A stretch of DNA of 64,000 nucleotides from Auricularia sp. M13 (lineage: Eukaryota > Basidiomycota > Agaricomycetes > Auriculariales > Auriculariaceae): assembly GCA_037042915.1 (NCBI GenBank), contig CM073195.1:3410001-3474000 (forward strand), read 5' to 3'. Shown here one piece after another: positions 1 through 9,937 of the stretch (within the stretch, counting starts at the first letter, position 1; each line of letters opens with the position of its first letter). The position numbers and the translations under genes are program-made. Under the pieces are notes generated by a model, which did no database searches, had not been told where the DNA came from, and was given only the letters and a program-made list of their open reading frames with translations.

Positions 1-418
1 GCGCGATGGTGCGGGGGAGATTCTGGCGGCCGAGACCGTACGTCTCCCCGCGCATAAATCTCTCGTGGCACGGCTCGAGGAGGTAGGCGGAGGCCAGGAA
101 GGAGTAGTCGCGGTAGAGCGCGTTCATTAGCGGCAGGTTGTCGCGGTACTTCTCAATGGCGGAGGTCAGGTCCGGCAGCTCAGCGTCGACCGTGGGGCCA
201 AGTTGGAAGGTGGCCAGCAGCCCCGGCGTGCCGGAGAGCGTCTTGACGGGCATGCGGGTGAGGATGGACTCGAGGGCGTCGAACTCGGGCGGGAGGTGCA
301 CGACGGGGTCCTGGCGAGGCAGGAAGCCGCGCGATGTGGAGACCATGAACGCGGGCAGGGAGTTGTCGTCAGGCTTAGTGTCGGCGAGGACGTTGAATGC
401 GAAGCTGTTGGTCGACAT
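1..418 (-). CDS. BNA2: Indoleamine 2,3-dioxygenase, N-terminal part (runs off the left edge)
   Basis: Haem dioxygenase that opens the tryptophan ring to N-formylkynurenine, the first step of the kynurenine route to NAD. The first 139 codons are in the window, read without a break from the ATG at 418 to base 1. Family hallmarks are visible in order: the N-terminal RGFLPRQDPVVHLPPEFDAL segment, a central helix ending YSFLASAYLLEP, then YGLGRQNLPRTIA, which leads into the haem pocket in known members. The proximal haem histidine lies beyond the edge, so activity cannot be judged. No intron is needed in this part. Fungi often carry several IDO paralogues and the one here cannot be assigned to a subgroup from this much sequence. 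Confidence 0.9.
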   Translation of the reverse strand, partial: MSTNSFAFNVLADTKPDDNSLPAFMVSTSRGFLPRQDPVVHLPPEFDALESILTRMPVKTLSGTPGLLATFQLGPTVDAELPDLTSAIEKYRDNLPLMNALYRDYSFLASAYLLEPCHERFMRGETYGLGRQNLPRTIA

Positions 419-1560
419 AGTGGTGGCGGAGCGGTCGGAGGAGAGCGAATGGTGGTGACCGACGGGGTGCGGGCGCGCTTATGTACTGGAAACGGCGTAT
501 TCATCCCGTGCTCGACGTCTGGGTGATCACCTGGGCAGGGATGGTCGATGATCCGGGAAGCTTAGGTACTCGATTGAAACCCCGCTACGCGTCTCGGCCG
601 GCGTCTACGGAAACCTATAACAACAGGCCGCACAAGATAGCAGCCCGTAGTGTGAGTGGTAGCTGCCCCCTTTCCCGTTATCTCACGCACTACGATTTCA
701 CTCGGTCCGCTCCTATCAATCGGTCTTATCAGGTCTTAGCCACCAAAGCCAAGTTGAACGATGTGCCTGGCATTCCATGTCTAGCGCGAGTTCTGCCATC
801 GTGTAATGCACTCACTCTGTAACTAGTCGCCAATAGAGCATGCCAAGACCTTGCAGGGAAGACTCTTCCGAGGCAGTACGTTATTGGAATAGAAAGGATG
901 GTTCATGCCGCTTGGAGATCCAAAGACGGTAGGTAGAGCTGCTCACATGCTCCGTATTCTGTTGCTCATGCTGACGGCATTCCGTTCTCAATCAGCTCGA
1001 GGCGTCGACAGAAGGCAGGTTTACGACATGTTGTCGCGGAGCATGGTCGGAGTAACGGCCCGAGCACAGACCACCAAGACAGTTCTCAGAGCGTAGTCTA
1101 ATGGGTATCCGTCGATTGTAGAAGCACATAGATTTCAAGTGAACCGCCGCAGCACTACGATAGAACGAACGGAGTGTTGCAGAGACGAGTGTTAAGTTGG
1201 CGATAGAAGAACTGGCGCGAAGTTGACCAAAATTTGACCGTTCGGGCCCAATGGACCCGAACCCACCAGAGTAGAGTGTACTGAAAGTTGTTCCTGTGAA
1301 CCGTCCAGCGACTCCAGCCCAGCCTATGTGAGAGCGAGTGTCGATGTCATTGGTATGGCAGCCCAGACGGACAACGACCGGAACGAGATATCGTTCATGT
1401 TGTGTAAGAGTCCTATGAGCGTAACGCTCTCTAAATGGAAAGACAAATAATCTGATCGTAGCGCCGCAAGCGGCAATCACCGCCTCCTAAGCACGTTTTC
1501 TACGCCAATTTTCTGGGATTCAAACCACAACTAAAACAAGAGGAAAACTGGTTCTAACTA
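419..1560. other. Intergenic, no supported gene
   Basis: Upstream side of the indoleamine dioxygenase gene and downstream side of the next gene. The longest open frame (992-1480, minus) has no recognisable domain and no matching introns, so I treat it as chance. No repeat or RNA gene seen. Confidence 0.5.
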
Positions 1561-2857
1561 CTACTTCATCCTCTTCGCCCGATGCTCGTTGTTCCCGCTT
1601 CCTCCGTTCTTCCTCTTCTTGCCATTACTACCATCATCTCCCCCATCTCCCCCCTCTGAAACGGTTTCTTCCCCCGTACTGCCTGTACCCTCGCTGTCAT
1701 CACCTTTTTTGGTCTCGGTGCTTCCCTCGATCGTCTTACTGCCGCTCGCGCCATTGTCCATCGGCCCGTAATCCGATGCTTTCAGATCGCCCCAGGTCAT
1801 TGCGGAGCGCCATATGTCCATCGGCAGCACTTCCAGCCGCACGACTTTCAGCTGGAAAATGCGCTTGTTGTCCATCTTCATGTTCCACCTGTAGCCAGTC
1901 AGTAACACGCCGTACGACGGCGCGTCTGTTCACGCACATGACCATTTCAACATCTACCCTGACCCAGCGACCATCGTAAAGCTCCCGCCTCAGTTGAGGC
2001 CCTGTACGTCCGATGCGTTCGCCATTGCTTAGAAAAGCGGGCAGAGCGCCGTTGTGCTTCAAATTGTGCCCTTTAATGGCGCCGACGTAGTTCTCCGAAT
2101 CTTGCTCGATATCTGGTTTCTGCGTCTTCGGATCGACTTTCGCCTTGAGCGGACTGGCGTCTACGACTGATTAGCTCATCATTCTCAGCAAACCCTGACA
2201 CGTACCACGGTTGCCTTTGACCTTCCTAACGGCAACCTCGTATACAGGCCCGAGGCTAGCGTAGATGTACCCTTGCGTAACACCTCCGCCTTCTTCGAAT
2301 CGTACCCAGTCAGTGGTCGCTTTTGCTAAGCACTGGTCAGACGGCACCAACTGTACGCGCAGCGCTTACGCTCTGGTTCCCCCTCCGCGGCCAGTTTCTT
2401 TTCAGCGGCGGATTGAATGTCCTGCAGACACATCATCTGATTGTTGATTTTCATCACAACATCAGCGTCCGGGTCGCCGGCTTCCAGACTCGGGTAGGTG
2501 ATCGCGACGTTGAATTTTGCTTTCAGCAAGTCCTCCCTCTGCGGCTACTAAGCGTCAGCGAATGTGCCACCGGTGATTTTCCAGACTGACCCTGTGCTTC
2601 TTCTCGTTGTACAGGTTGCCGTACTCGTCGAGGCTGCTCTTGGGCCCGCAAAGCATACCGATCAGGCTGACGGTTGGCGAAACTCTCACACCGTCGGTCC
2701 ACTGGCCCAAGTTTTTCTCGCGTTTCTCGCCGTTAACGTACTTCGTCGGAGCCCACGACATCTTGAACCTCGCCATATCTTCGGTACTGCCTTCAAGGAG
2801 GTTGTTCTTGATACCGCCGAGAGCTTCGAACGCGTTCTTGAGTTCCTTGGTCGACAT
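1561..2857 (-). CDS. Family X protein, copy A (orphan, 370 aa, five exons)
   Basis: Function not recognised. Five exons splice cleanly: 2857-2591, 2544-2370, 2325-2206, 2160-1938 and 1888-1561, summing to 1113 nt (370 aa plus stop) with intron phases 0, 1, 1, 2. Conserved points shared with copies B (4737-5584) and C (13407-14496): an early SPTVSLIGM block, a block with DPDADVV and QMMCLQ, a GYIYASLG block, and ELYDGRWVRVDVEMVM followed by IFQLKVVRLEVLP. The last 80 or so residues are low complexity (Gly, Ser, Glu, Asp) and end in lysine/arginine clusters that look like a nuclear localisation signal. The alternating beta-rich blocks could be an OB-like or other small beta fold, which is a guess. 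Start chosen because its MST...L..AF opening is shared with copy B. Confidence 0.75.
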
Positions 2858-3238
2858 GGCAGATGGGAATGTCTTTTACGTACCGCGACTGCCCAACTTT
2901 ATACTTTCTCATTCCCTCTGGAAAGGAATGTCTCGGGGCTGGGCGCTTCCGAGCACCCGAGTTCGATCATTTCCAGCACGAACGGCCCGGTACTCTGGCG
3001 AGACATGATCGTCCGTTGTCCACGTCTTCGGCCCGGAGAGATTACAGGCGGTTACTCCACTCGCCAAGATTGCCCCAAGGATGACTCTCCGCGCATCGCA
3101 TTTGATGAGGCTGCCAAATATCGAATCCATCATTCTTCATGCATCGATTTAGGTCCATCCAACGTAAAAAACGACGATCTCGTTGCATTCTATGACTTCT
3201 ATCTACAAATTACAAACATGTGCGAAACTCGGAAACAT
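2858..3238. other. Intergenic between two minus-strand genes
   Basis: Presumed promoter side of family X copy A and 3' flank of the nucleotidyltransferase-like gene ending at 3239. AT-richer than the flanking exons near 3120-3240. Nothing else recognised. Confidence 0.4.
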
Positions 3239-4500
3239 TTAATAATAACCCGTCCTCTTCGAAAAGGGCAGGGAGAATATCATCCGTTTCGAATTGTACC
3301 TGTGTCCCACTTCGTACGCCGTCCTGTCGTAAAAGAGCGAGAGCATGCTTGGTATCTCGTTATCCCACCTAAAGCGGTTCAGATCATAAACACGCCGCGA
3401 ATGCGCAAGACGTACTTATCAATATCACGACCTGAGTGACCGGTCAGATCGTCCCCAGCCCCTTCTACTGTAAATAAGATTCGCTGTATGAACGCCTTCG
3501 TCATCGCTGTCGCCAAATACCGATGCTGCAGCAGAGGCGATTCTAGCACGCGCGCGCTCACGAACACGTGATCGACCTCGACGCCGGAAGGCTTGCGGTG
3601 CAAGCGCTCGGCTAGGCTCCACCCGTTCCTTTTCAGGCCGAGAAACGCGTTCTGCCACTTGAGGCCCTGAACCGGAAGGAGCCAGGTCATCCGGTCGCCG
3701 AAGTATCTGGGCCCTGTGAGCAAGCTGCGGTGTACGCGCCCAGCTCTCGATTCGATGTGTGTCACGCCCCCAAGTTGGGTGCAAGTAACAGACCCAGTGC
3801 TCTGGGGGTAATGCGTATGCAAGCCCTGGCGCCGAATGAACGTCGCGTGCGGATAGAGGGCAAACAGACCGTCTGGCGTGATGGCATTCATAAGAACGGC
3901 TGCGGATCACTAGTCAGCATCGATGCGCAGTTGCGTAACATTACGCTCACTGTTTCGCAGTTTCAACACTCCATATAAGCACGAAAAGCGGGGTACCAGG
4001 ACGTATAGTGAATGTGGATGCGTCCACGCAACGAATCGGACCACTTGCGCGAAGGGATCGTTATCTATATCGAAAGGCGGCCGTTCCAAATCGCATTTTG
4101 AATCGTGGCTTTGGGAATAGATGTAGCCTGCTCTAAACAACAGCGTGCCTAGTTCCAAAAGCACGGAATTGTCCGCGATGATGAAGATGTTGCGAGGTGC
4201 GATGCTGAATGACGACGCATAGAACGCGACAGCAGGACCTGTAAAAACAAGGCGATCTCCTTCAGCCAAACGAAGGAGTGCTTTCGCAATTTCGACGGTG
4301 AAGTACGTGCAGAGGAACCGCATTGGGCTCAACCGGTATTGCAAAATCCCCATGGCCGTTTCGCGAATTTCTGGCGAGAGCGCCGCGAGTTTCACGAGCA
4401 ACACAGGCGACTGCAGCATGGTGGCGGTGTGGAAGACGATGTCGTAAGTCGACAAAACGCGTTCGGACGCGGTCAGTGGGCGTTGGCGCGTCGTGCTCAT
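3239..4500 (-). CDS. F-box-like / nucleotidyltransferase-fold protein, copy i (catalytic residues lost, 387 aa)
   Basis: Three exons (4500-3951, 3899-3416, 3368-3239) total 1164 nt, with intron phases 1 and 2 identical to the corresponding introns of copy iii at 8542-9875. The N-terminus (VLSTYDIVFHTATMLQ...LAALSPEIR) resembles a degenerate F-box helix. The middle aligns to copy iii, where the fold shows a GS, DxD and third-Asp pattern. Here the equivalent residues are FTGPAVAFYA, RNIFII (both Asp replaced) and LYVLVP (Asp replaced by Val). Later shared blocks are MNAITPDGLFALYPHATF, GPRYFGDRMTWLLP, HVFVSARVLESPLL and a final-exon WDNEIPSMLSLF. The reading frame is intact, so this looks like an expressed pseudoenzyme rather than a dead gene. 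Domain naming is inference from motif layout. Confidence 0.75.
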
Positions 4501-4736
4501 GTCGAGACTGATCAGCATGTCCATGTTGCCCTTCAGCACACCTATATCACATAATTATCGATCGCTTCATTGCGGGCCCAGTTTCTCCGAGACGTCGACC
4601 GCCAAACGACGTGACGTCCATCGCACCAGGTCGATCGAGCTTGAGATGCGGAATCAGTGTGTCCGAGACGCAGTTTCTATTTTTGGGAGATATCCCCACA
4701 TAAAACCGAACGGTCGGCGGCCTGTGCGCTATCAGA

Positions 4737-5584
4737 ATGTCGACACAAGGGCTTCGTTCAGCCTTCAAGAGGGTCGGGCAGCACGACAATAACCTTCTCA
4801 GCATTACCTCCCACGAACTGCTGACATACCGCTCGGCGTGGTCTCCGAACATTTCTGACGGCAAGATCGTAAAATCCGCGTCTTGGACGAAGGCTGGCAA
4901 GGTCTCACCAGCCGTTCGTCTCATTGGCATGGTGGATGAGATCAAGGTTTACTTTATCCAGCTATCCGATTTCGGTGCTCAATATGTTCCAGCCCGGTCC
5001 CGAGTACGCCATCAGCGTATCTCACCCAGTTCTCAACGAAGACGACCCCGACGGGGATATCGTTACGTCTATTCTTGGCCAGATGCAGTGTCTCAGCGAA
5101 CTCCAGGCCTGTGCACTGGCCGGTCTAAGACTCTCCGGAATGTCCGCAGGTACGTGGCCCACGTTCGCGCTCGTAGCTAACGCTTCGTAGCGAATCAAAT
5201 AACCCCGTGGGTCACCGTCGAAACTAATGCAGGCCTCGCACGAGGACGCATTCACGCATCTCTTGGCGCCGCCGGTACGTCCTCTCGATACCAATCACGC
5301 ATCGACTGATTCAATCGAAGGGACCGCTGACATTTCCTGCCACTTCCGCAATGCCCAAACCCTTGCCACCACTCCTGAAGAGCTGTACAACAAGCTCGGC
5401 GTCGGACGATGGATTATAATGGACTGTCAAATGAACGCGTACGCCCCTTCCACTCACCCATAACCAGATTTTGAGGCACTCAAGCGCTTGCGGCAGCATC
5501 ATCACTTCCTGCAGCATTTGCACATTCTCTCTCAAGGTTACGCATCTAGAGGTCCTTTCAGATCTTTGTTGGCTGCATGATTGA
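4737..5584 (+). CDS. Family X protein, copy B (orphan, 212 aa, five exons)
   Basis: Function not recognised. Exons 4737-4946, 4993-5149, 5191-5274, 5321-5438 and 5515-5584 total 639 nt; intron phases are 0, 1, 1, 2, exactly those of copy A. Shared blocks: SPAVRLIGM, DPDGDIVTSILGQMQCL, ARGRIHASLG, EELYNKLGVGRWIIMDCQM and FSLKVTHLEVL. It stops shortly after the last block and lacks the acidic/basic tail of copy A. The fourth intron contains an in-frame stop if the first AG is used, so I take the later acceptor at 5514, which restores the LKV..LEVL block. It is transcribed divergently from copy i of the nucleotidyltransferase-like family with 236 bases between the two ATGs, so the two could share a promoter. 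Confidence 0.72.
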
Positions 5585-5867
5585 TGACCTTGTATTACAC
5601 CGTGTCAAGGAACCGTTCAATGTATACAGAATATTCAAGCGCCGCTTGAACCGCGCTTGGCTATATTTACCCAAGTTCTCGGTCCAGTGGCCGACAGCCA
5701 CACTTTTTTTGCATAGTTGCATTTTACGAATCCAGCGAACACCCTGTTAATGACTCGCTATATTTACCCAAGTTCGTCGCCGCAGCCACCTGGAATGCGC
5801 TAATGCCTGCCGCGCCCCCCTTTTTTCGTGCGAACATCTCCCACACCCACTATCATCAGCGTTTGCG

Positions 5868-6710
5868 ATGTTCGCTCGGCCTGTTCTCAAACGCTACACC
5901 CTTTTCCCCATCCGAGTCCCTAAGGTGCAACGACCCTGCCCTACTCCTACTGGAACTGACGCGTCCAGCTCTGGGCATTTTATAAGGAGCTGCAAGCCAG
6001 TTTTTGGACTTACGAGGCCGCCTTCGGACCTGCTTTTGCTCGCGACCTCCCTCTAGGCAACGCTACGCACGACATCTACCACCTCGCAACGCTCATTGCC
6101 ACTGTTCGCCAGAGCGCGCTCCCTGAAGCGTTAAGCAAACTCGTTCCCCTCGTGGAAGTCGGGTGTTTCTTTGGAGCGCAGATTGCCTTGTTCGTTCTCT
6201 ATCTCGCTTTACCACATGCTTACACTGCGCAGCGAGCATGTTCATCTTGAAACTATTACAAGCTATGTCTCCATGCAGTCAAGTGCAGCACCAGCCCCAA
6301 TGGCCGACATTCCAACTTCTCAGCGTTGGGCCCTCGCAGTGACCGCGGCCGCGACTACGACGCCGGCTCTACTAGTTCGCTCTGCCGTATTTCTCAAATG
6401 CGTGCAAAGCGCGCTCTCCTCCCTCATGGCGACCAGGCCCTTTACTTCGCCTCTGAACGATTTCGTCTCGCGTCTTTATGCCGATTACACCGTCTTCTAT
6501 GCATTTGCTGTGCAGCTTTGCGTCGACTGGCTCGGTCCTGAATCGCTCGAAGACATGTGCACGTCACCAACGCTTCTTCAAGATACCGCGGCTACTCTGG
6601 CCTCCCTTGCTTGGACCGGCGCTGAAGGTGCACCTATTATCGACCTTGTCGCGAAAGACCTCGGTGCAGTTTACATTTCCGTCATTGGCACGTCTTCTAA
6701 TGAGCTTTAG
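5868..6710 (+). CDS. Divergent ribonucleotide reductase small-subunit (R2)-like protein, probably inactive
   Basis: Three exons (5868-5924, 5969-6189, 6233-6710) total 756 nt, 251 aa. The first half aligns with the R2 pattern: RYTLFPIRVPKLWAFYKELQ and ASFWTYE match the conserved RF.LFPI...IW..YK..EASFWT stretch, IYHLATLIA matches the helix ISHVLAFFA, and VEVGCFFGAQIAFEHVHLET matches EARCFYGFQIAMENIHSE. The ExxH iron-ligand pair is kept as EHVH. The first Asp ligand is missing, the radical Tyr four residues after that His is Ile, and the second ExxH region (DEGLH in true R2) reads DYTVF. The end (IIDLVAKDLGAVYISVIG) echoes IEFVADRLLV.LG. At 251 aa it is shorter than usual R2 (about 320-400). 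The gene is intact but cannot be a normal radical-generating subunit. Homology is inferred from motif order, not a search. Confidence 0.65.
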
Positions 6711-6848
6711 ACGACGCTTTCAACGATACACGCCTCATCAATACTATTCCCGTTACGGAGCGACAAGACTTTGCGACGGACGAGGACTTCTGAGTTCGGG
6801 CAAATTACACAGTTTCAAAACACGTTATAGACACTAGACGCTACACTT

Positions 6849-8269
6849 CTATTCGACTTTTTCATCCTTCTTCTTCTTTAGGGCAAAACGCTTTTGCAGC
6901 CGTTGCACGCGTCGCGTGAGCACGAGATCGACGCTGTGGCTTCGGGTAGCCGGCCAAGTAAGAAACGAGTAAGACGCGCGGGAAAAGAATTGAGACAGCA
7001 TACGGCCAATCTCCTTGTCCCAGCTAAACATCGTCAGAACAACCTCATAGTTGAGATGCTGGCAACGCACCTGTTTATTAGGTAGTGTTCTGGGTTGAAC
7101 TTGTCATCTTCAACGCGCTCTGCTCGCTCCAAGCAGCGCAGTATGAAGACCTTCGTAAAGCTAGATGCAAGGTAGTTCCTTGATAGTAGGTCGTGTTGCA
7201 CAATATGCGCGACCACGAAGCTGTTCTCTACGGGGTGATTACGAGAGTAACGCCAGTCGTACCTCAGAGCTATTCCCCAGGAGTTCCAGCGCAATTCAGA
7301 AAATGCGTCGTTATAGCCAACTGAACCTGTGGGCAATAACCAGGTGTGCTTGTCGCCGAAGTATCTTGGGCCGCGGAGGGTAGGGTGAGCGTACCACAGA
7401 GGTGCGGCGACCGTCCGTTCCAACCTCATCCTCAAATAACCATATTATACTCAAGTTACAAGTATGTAATTTCTCTAGTTTGGCTAGTGGTTCAAGGTCA
7501 TTGATGATCGCTTGATCCACGACCCGCTGACTGGTCTGAAGAAGAACTCCTTTCCGGCGTAGAATGCCCGCCTTGGGATACAAAGAAAAGAATCCGTCGG
7601 CCGTTAGCCCATTGAGCAGCAGGCCTGTTGTCCATTAGCAAAGATACACAACGGAGAGGCGACTTACTGCTGTATTGAAACAGTACACCATGCAGGCATG
7701 AGTACTCCGTCACGCAGAGCCAGACCGAAGGTGCGCCAGCTTTTTCGAGCCAAACGGTCTGCACATACGGCTTGTCGCGTGGTGACATCGGCGGGCTGGG
7801 TTGAAGTAGATATTCGAAGCTACACAAAGCCCTGTAGCCTTGGACTTGTAGCTTCTGCAGGACTTGAGGGAACACCGCCGGCGTAATGATCAACGTCAGC
7901 GGTGTAGCTGAGTACCGCATGCGAACGAGCAACCAGTACAAAGGTTCACCGGTGATAATGAGATCGTGGCTGGCGAGTTCGGGGTTGAGAATATCTGGGT
8001 CGGGAAAGTATTTCGACAGGAAGCGCCGTTTTGATAGCATTCGCGCGAGATTGGCGATACTTGTCGGGGTTGAGAATATCTGGGTCGGGAAAGTATTTCG
8101 ACAGGAAGCGCCGTTTTGATAGCATTCGCGCGAGATTGGCGATACTTGTGTGACGCGCGGATTTTGACACTTGTGAGAGCTTGATTAGCGGCAGCAGCGA
8201 GCCAGCGCATTCGGCAACTTCGCGGACGAGGTCGTAGTTGGCGAGAACGCTGGACAGAGCAGCAGCCAT
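6849..8269 (-). pseudogene. F-box-like / nucleotidyltransferase-fold gene, copy ii, frame-broken
   Basis: Same family as 3239-4500 and 8542-9875. Start region VLANYDLVREVAECAGS...LSQVSKSAR matches the F-box-like opening. The first exon (8269-7668) contains a perfect 85-bp tandem duplication (7980-8064 = 8065-8149); its 602 nt are out of phase, and subtracting one 85-bp unit gives the phase 1 expected from the paralogues. The middle shows ITGEPLYWLL, TPLTLIITP and VWLCVTE where the active-looking copy has GS, DxD and the third Asp, so catalytic residues were already absent. The second exon keeps LTADGFFSLYPKAG and GPRYFGDKHTWLLP, but these blocks are in different frames and I found no intron joining them. 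The last exon starts SWDKEIGRMLSQFF and ends in a lysine run. Two frame lesions make a pseudogene most likely. Confidence 0.7.
7980..8149. repeat. Perfect 85-bp tandem duplication
   Basis: Bases 7980-8064 are repeated exactly at 8065-8149, inside the first exon of the copy ii gene. As 85 is not a multiple of three, it shifts the frame. Exact identity suggests a recent event, or an assembly artefact. Confidence 0.95.
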
Positions 8270-8541
8270 GTCGATTCGAACTTCCTCAATCTGGCCACTT
8301 TCGCGATAATATACGGATGCGGACTGAACTGAGACATCTCGCAATGCGGCACTTCCGTAGTATCCGACTCATCGGCCGATCGAAATCTCTGCTACCATGC
8401 CGCTGACGCTCATTCTCCTATCCTATCCTATCCTCTCACGCTGGACGCCCGGACTGTGGTTTAGCGTCAGCTGTATTCCTCGTCGTGCACGTCATCTTCG
8501 CCGTCTCGTCAACCTTCAGTACTGATTGTCCAAATAATGCA

Positions 8542-9875
8542 CTACGCAAATACAACGCCGCCTAAAGGGTGGAATGTGGCTCTAGTATGTGGGGGTTGAC
8601 CCGAGATAATGGTCATAGTGGCACCTTTCCTCCAAGCCAATACCGCGAGGTGAAACAGACCGTCCCAGCTGTGCGAATCAGTAAATGCTATGAGAGCGCT
8701 GCTATCACTTACCTCGTGACGTTTACCGCCGCGTCCGACCCAATGGCAGCAGAGCAATCGTGCCAGGCACGGGACATGACAACGCACCGCGTGACACAGT
8801 TGAGGACAGTCCCGCAGTATCGAGACATAATCCAGCACACGACGTAGGAGCCTCTGAGTAGCGGATGACGGAATGGCGCTACGTCGACGTGAAAGGCTGA
8901 AACGTACAAGTGCCCGCGGCCGCATACGACGGGGTCGGTGCTGATGGTGAAGCTATTACCCTCCAGTGTCGGTCGCCGATTTGGAGCAGAAATTGCAGAT
9001 ACATCCAAGTCGATAACCATCGTGTCGTCATCCCCCAGCCAACGATTGCCGGTGCGAAGGTAATCGGTGAACGTGCGCGACAACGCAACGCGCTTGTGGA
9101 CCAACCGGAAGCCTCGGTCACGGTATTTACCCAGTGCGCCATCCCAGGGCGGCGCGAATGCAAGTCCCGAATGCCGCATGATAGTGCCGTGAGCCCAGAT
9201 AGAAAATGCGCAATCCCAACCGATTGCGTTCATCACTACAGCTTTTAAATCGTTAGCGACTTTACTCTAGCACAGTCGCTCTCACTTACTGCTGTGATAG
9301 TTCAAAATGGTGTGCAGCGGCGACTCCGCGGCGGCAACAAGATCCACTGTAACGTGGCCGCGCTGGAACTTGAAGACGCGGCGTACCGCAGCTGCCGATA
9401 AGTAATCGCCGTCCGTCTCTACGTTTTCGTATTTGAGGTCCTCTTCCCAGTCCTTCCCGATATAGCTGAAACCTTCAGCCATCAGCTTGTCACCAAAGGT
9501 TTGAGCCGTCTCGTAAGGTACGACCACGTCAAAGTCGCTCTCTGCTGGCGGCGTGTAGATACCGAGGAATTCCATGACCCGTGAACCTGCAAACAGCGCG
9601 CCATGCTCTGCCTGGAGATTGCGGAGGCCTACTACGTCGACGAAGAACCGGCGTAGAAACGTGTCGATGTTATGACGACGTCGTATGAAAGAGCTGCTGC
9701 GGGCTTCAGATCCTCGGGACACTGTCTTCAGACTTCTCCGCGTCAGTACCTCCGCCGTCATTTACTGGTGAGCATACCGAAAAAGATGCGGAGTATCGCA
9801 ATAGCTGAGAAAACAGTCCCACAGAAGGTCGTTATCGGCCACCATCTCAGCCGGGGTACGGTCGTAAGTCTTCAT
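8542..9875 (-). CDS. F-box-like / nucleotidyltransferase-fold protein, copy iii (catalytic residues present, 397 aa)
   Basis: Four exons (9875-9778, 9735-9290, 9235-8713, 8668-8542) total 1194 nt. The opening MVADNDLLWDCFLSYC...SLKTVSR resembles a degenerate F-box helix. Then comes a nucleotidyltransferase-fold signature: FAGSRVMEFLG (GS loop), ESDFDVVVP about 15 residues on (DxD), and a later strand GHVTVDLVAA (third acidic residue). This is the layout of template-independent nucleotidyltransferases, which use two metals to transfer nucleotides to protein, RNA or small molecules. The substrate cannot be read from sequence. C-terminal blocks shared with the paralogues: MMNAIGWDCAFSIWAHGTIM, a WLGDDD region, HLYVSAFHVDVAPFRHPLL and a last exon beginning SWDG. 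The best candidate for an active member of the local family. Fold assignment is inference. Confidence 0.75.
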
Positions 9876-9937
9876 CGTGTTGAGGCTGTAGCTAATCGTC
9901 ACGCACTATATATACAGTTGCCCTGTCTCACTACCGT

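Noticed and set aside
992-1480. 162-aa minus-strand frame
   Set aside because: No domain, no coding bias visible, no paralogue in the window.
7980-8149. The 85-bp duplication as a newborn intron
   Set aside because: The unit contains AAGTAT, not AGGT, so splicing from GT of the first copy to AG of the second would remove 86 nt and still leave the frame wrong.
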